From assembly GCF_016616235.1 (NCBI RefSeq), contig NZ_CP067100.1, positions 5,701,001 to 5,765,000 on the forward strand: a stretch of DNA of 64,000 bases, given 5' to 3'. The stretch comes from Bradyrhizobium diazoefficiens (GTDB lineage: Bacteria > Pseudomonadota > Alphaproteobacteria > Rhizobiales > Xanthobacteraceae). Below, piece by piece: positions 63,156 to 64,000 of this stretch. A model generated the notes under the pieces. That model worked only from the letters and a program-made list of their open reading frames with translations, made no database searches and was not told where the DNA came from. A program made the translations under genes and the position numbers. Position 1 is the first letter of the stretch. Each line of letters begins with the position of its first letter.

Positions 63156-64000
63156 TTGAGGGTCTTGTTCGTCACGACAGAGATGGACGACTTTGTCCGC
63201 GTCGGCGGGCTTGGAGCCGTTTCCGCCGCCCTCCCCCGAGCACTCCGCCCCTTCGCCGATATCCGGGTCATGCTGCCCGGCTACCGCGACATCATCGAAC
63301 AACTCACGCATATTCAGGTCGTTGGCCGCTGTCCGGCGTTCGCCGAGATGCCGGCCTGCTCGCTCGGCCGGGCCGCGACCAAGGACGGCGTGCCGGTCTA
63401 TGTGCTGTTGTGCTCGCAACTCTACGACCGGCCCGGTAATCCCTATGGCGACGAAACCGGGCGCGACTGGCCGGACAATGACATCCGCTTTGCGCGCTTC
63501 GCCTCGGCCGCCGCTGAGCTGGCCATGGGCAATCTGGACAAGGATTGGGCAGCAGACCTGATCCACGCCAACGACTGGCAGGCCTCGCTCGTGCCGGCCT
63601 ATCTCGCCTGGCGCGGCGCCAAGCTGCCGTCGATCCTGACCATCCACAATCTCGCCTATCAGGGCCTCTTCCCGAAGGAGTCGCTGCGGCGGATCGGGGT
63701 CCCCGAAAGCTCCTTCCACATCGACGGCGTCGAGTTCTACGACCAGCTCTCCTTCCTCAAGGCCGGCCTCGTCTACGCCTCGCATCTCACCACTGTCAGC
63801 GGCACCTATGCCCGCGAGATCACGACCGAGGAATTCGGCTGCGGTCTCGAAGGCCTGCTTCGCGTCCGCTCGGACGCTGCCGAGCTCACCGGCATCCTCA
63901 ACGGCATCGACGAGAGCTGGGACCCGCGCTATTGCGCCCAGCTCGCCCAGCAGTTCGGCGCCGGCGACTGGGCCGGCAAGAAAGCCAATGCGGATTACGT
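63156..64000 (+). CDS. glgA: Glycogen synthase-like glycosyltransferase (GT5), partial
   Basis: The frame runs off the right edge after about 281 codons, so the C-terminal GT-B half is missing. It reads LRVLFVTTEMDDFVRVGGLG from a TTG start, aligning with the MRVLFV...KTGGLADV start of bacterial glycogen synthases; LIHANDWQASLVPAYL and LTIHNLAYQGLFP are also typical. The lysine of KTGGL, which contacts ADP-glucose, is Arg here (VRVGGL). An ATG ten codons in exists, but it would delete the first beta-strand. No other glg genes are in view. Confidence 0.8.
   Translation, partial: MRVLFVTTEMDDFVRVGGLGAVSAALPRALRPFADIRVMLPGYRDIIEQLTHIQVVGRCPAFAEMPACSLGRAATKDGVPVYVLLCSQLYDRPGNPYGDETGRDWPDNDIRFARFASAAAELAMGNLDKDWAADLIHANDWQASLVPAYLAWRGAKLPSILTIHNLAYQGLFPKESLRRIGVPESSFHIDGVEFYDQLSFLKAGLVYASHLTTVSGTYAREITTEEFGCGLEGLLRVRSDAAELTGILNGIDESWDPRYCAQLAQQFGAGDWAGKKANADY

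Overview
The window looks like chromosomal DNA of a Bradyrhizobium-type alphaproteobacterium. The DNA is GC-rich and has many ABC and TRAP uptake systems, enoyl-CoA hydratases and acyl-CoA-type enzymes. It carries a narK-flp-nasC nitrate assimilation operon of the kind known from B. diazoefficiens, DUF1236 and DUF1488 small proteins, and several families of palindromic intergenic repeats. The genus is inferred from protein resemblance and gene order; no rRNA or tRNA is present to confirm it.

Layout. 1-4.4 kb: end of an enolase-like gene, then an ABC uptake operon (permease, binding protein, ATPase) and a TetR regulator. 4.6-9.8 kb: a VOC protein, two PfkB/ribokinase sugar kinases, a ferredoxin-reductase-like flavoprotein and an enoyl-CoA hydratase. 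9.8-15.6 kb: a sugar-acid module with a TRAP transporter (DctPQM), an IlvD/Edd dehydratase and a divergent GntR regulator; two copies of a palindrome lie in the shared promoter region. 15.6-19.1 kb: an envelope-stress-like group (PspA, a small membrane partner, LemA, an M48 protease) followed by a degraded reading frame. 19.2-22.7 kb: uronate dehydrogenase, SMP-30 lactonase and aldehyde dehydrogenase. 23-26 kb: a homodimeric E1 2-oxoacid dehydrogenase (MdeB-like) divergent from an Lrp regulator. 26-32.5 kb: alcohol dehydrogenase, EamA exporter, aldo-keto reductase, a second SMP-30 protein and a chemoreceptor.

32.6-41.3 kb is the most interesting part. It holds the narK-flp-nasC operon (without the haemoglobin gene found in the B. 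diazoefficiens operon). Across a 680-base control region lies a formate/nitrite-family channel and a PP2C phosphatase-Ser/Thr kinase fusion. The control region contains an exact sigma-54 promoter facing the channel gene, a near match facing narK, and foldable leaders on both sides.

41.3-50 kb: two NAD(P)-binding SDR-like proteins, a LysR regulator, an intradiol (hydroxyquinol-type) dioxygenase, a beta-lactamase-fold hydrolase, small exported proteins, an HWE-type histidine kinase and a mandelate-racemase-family enzyme. 50.1-50.75 kb: an AT-richer bleomycin-resistance-like VOC gene that looks acquired. 50.9-64 kb: CcdA, LysR and XRE regulators, an L,D-transpeptidase, an enoyl-CoA hydratase, rpsU with a TTG start, several very small genes, an isopropylmalate-dehydrogenase-family enzyme, a zinc alcohol dehydrogenase, a CaiB-type CoA-transferase and the 5' part of a glycogen-synthase-like gene.

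How the genes fit together: the recurring themes are uptake and oxidation of sugar acids and uronates (TRAP + IlvD; uronate dehydrogenase + lactonases + aldehyde dehydrogenase; enolase-superfamily enzyme), nitrate assimilation, and small exported or membrane proteins. No CRISPR array, prophage or complete insertion sequence was seen.
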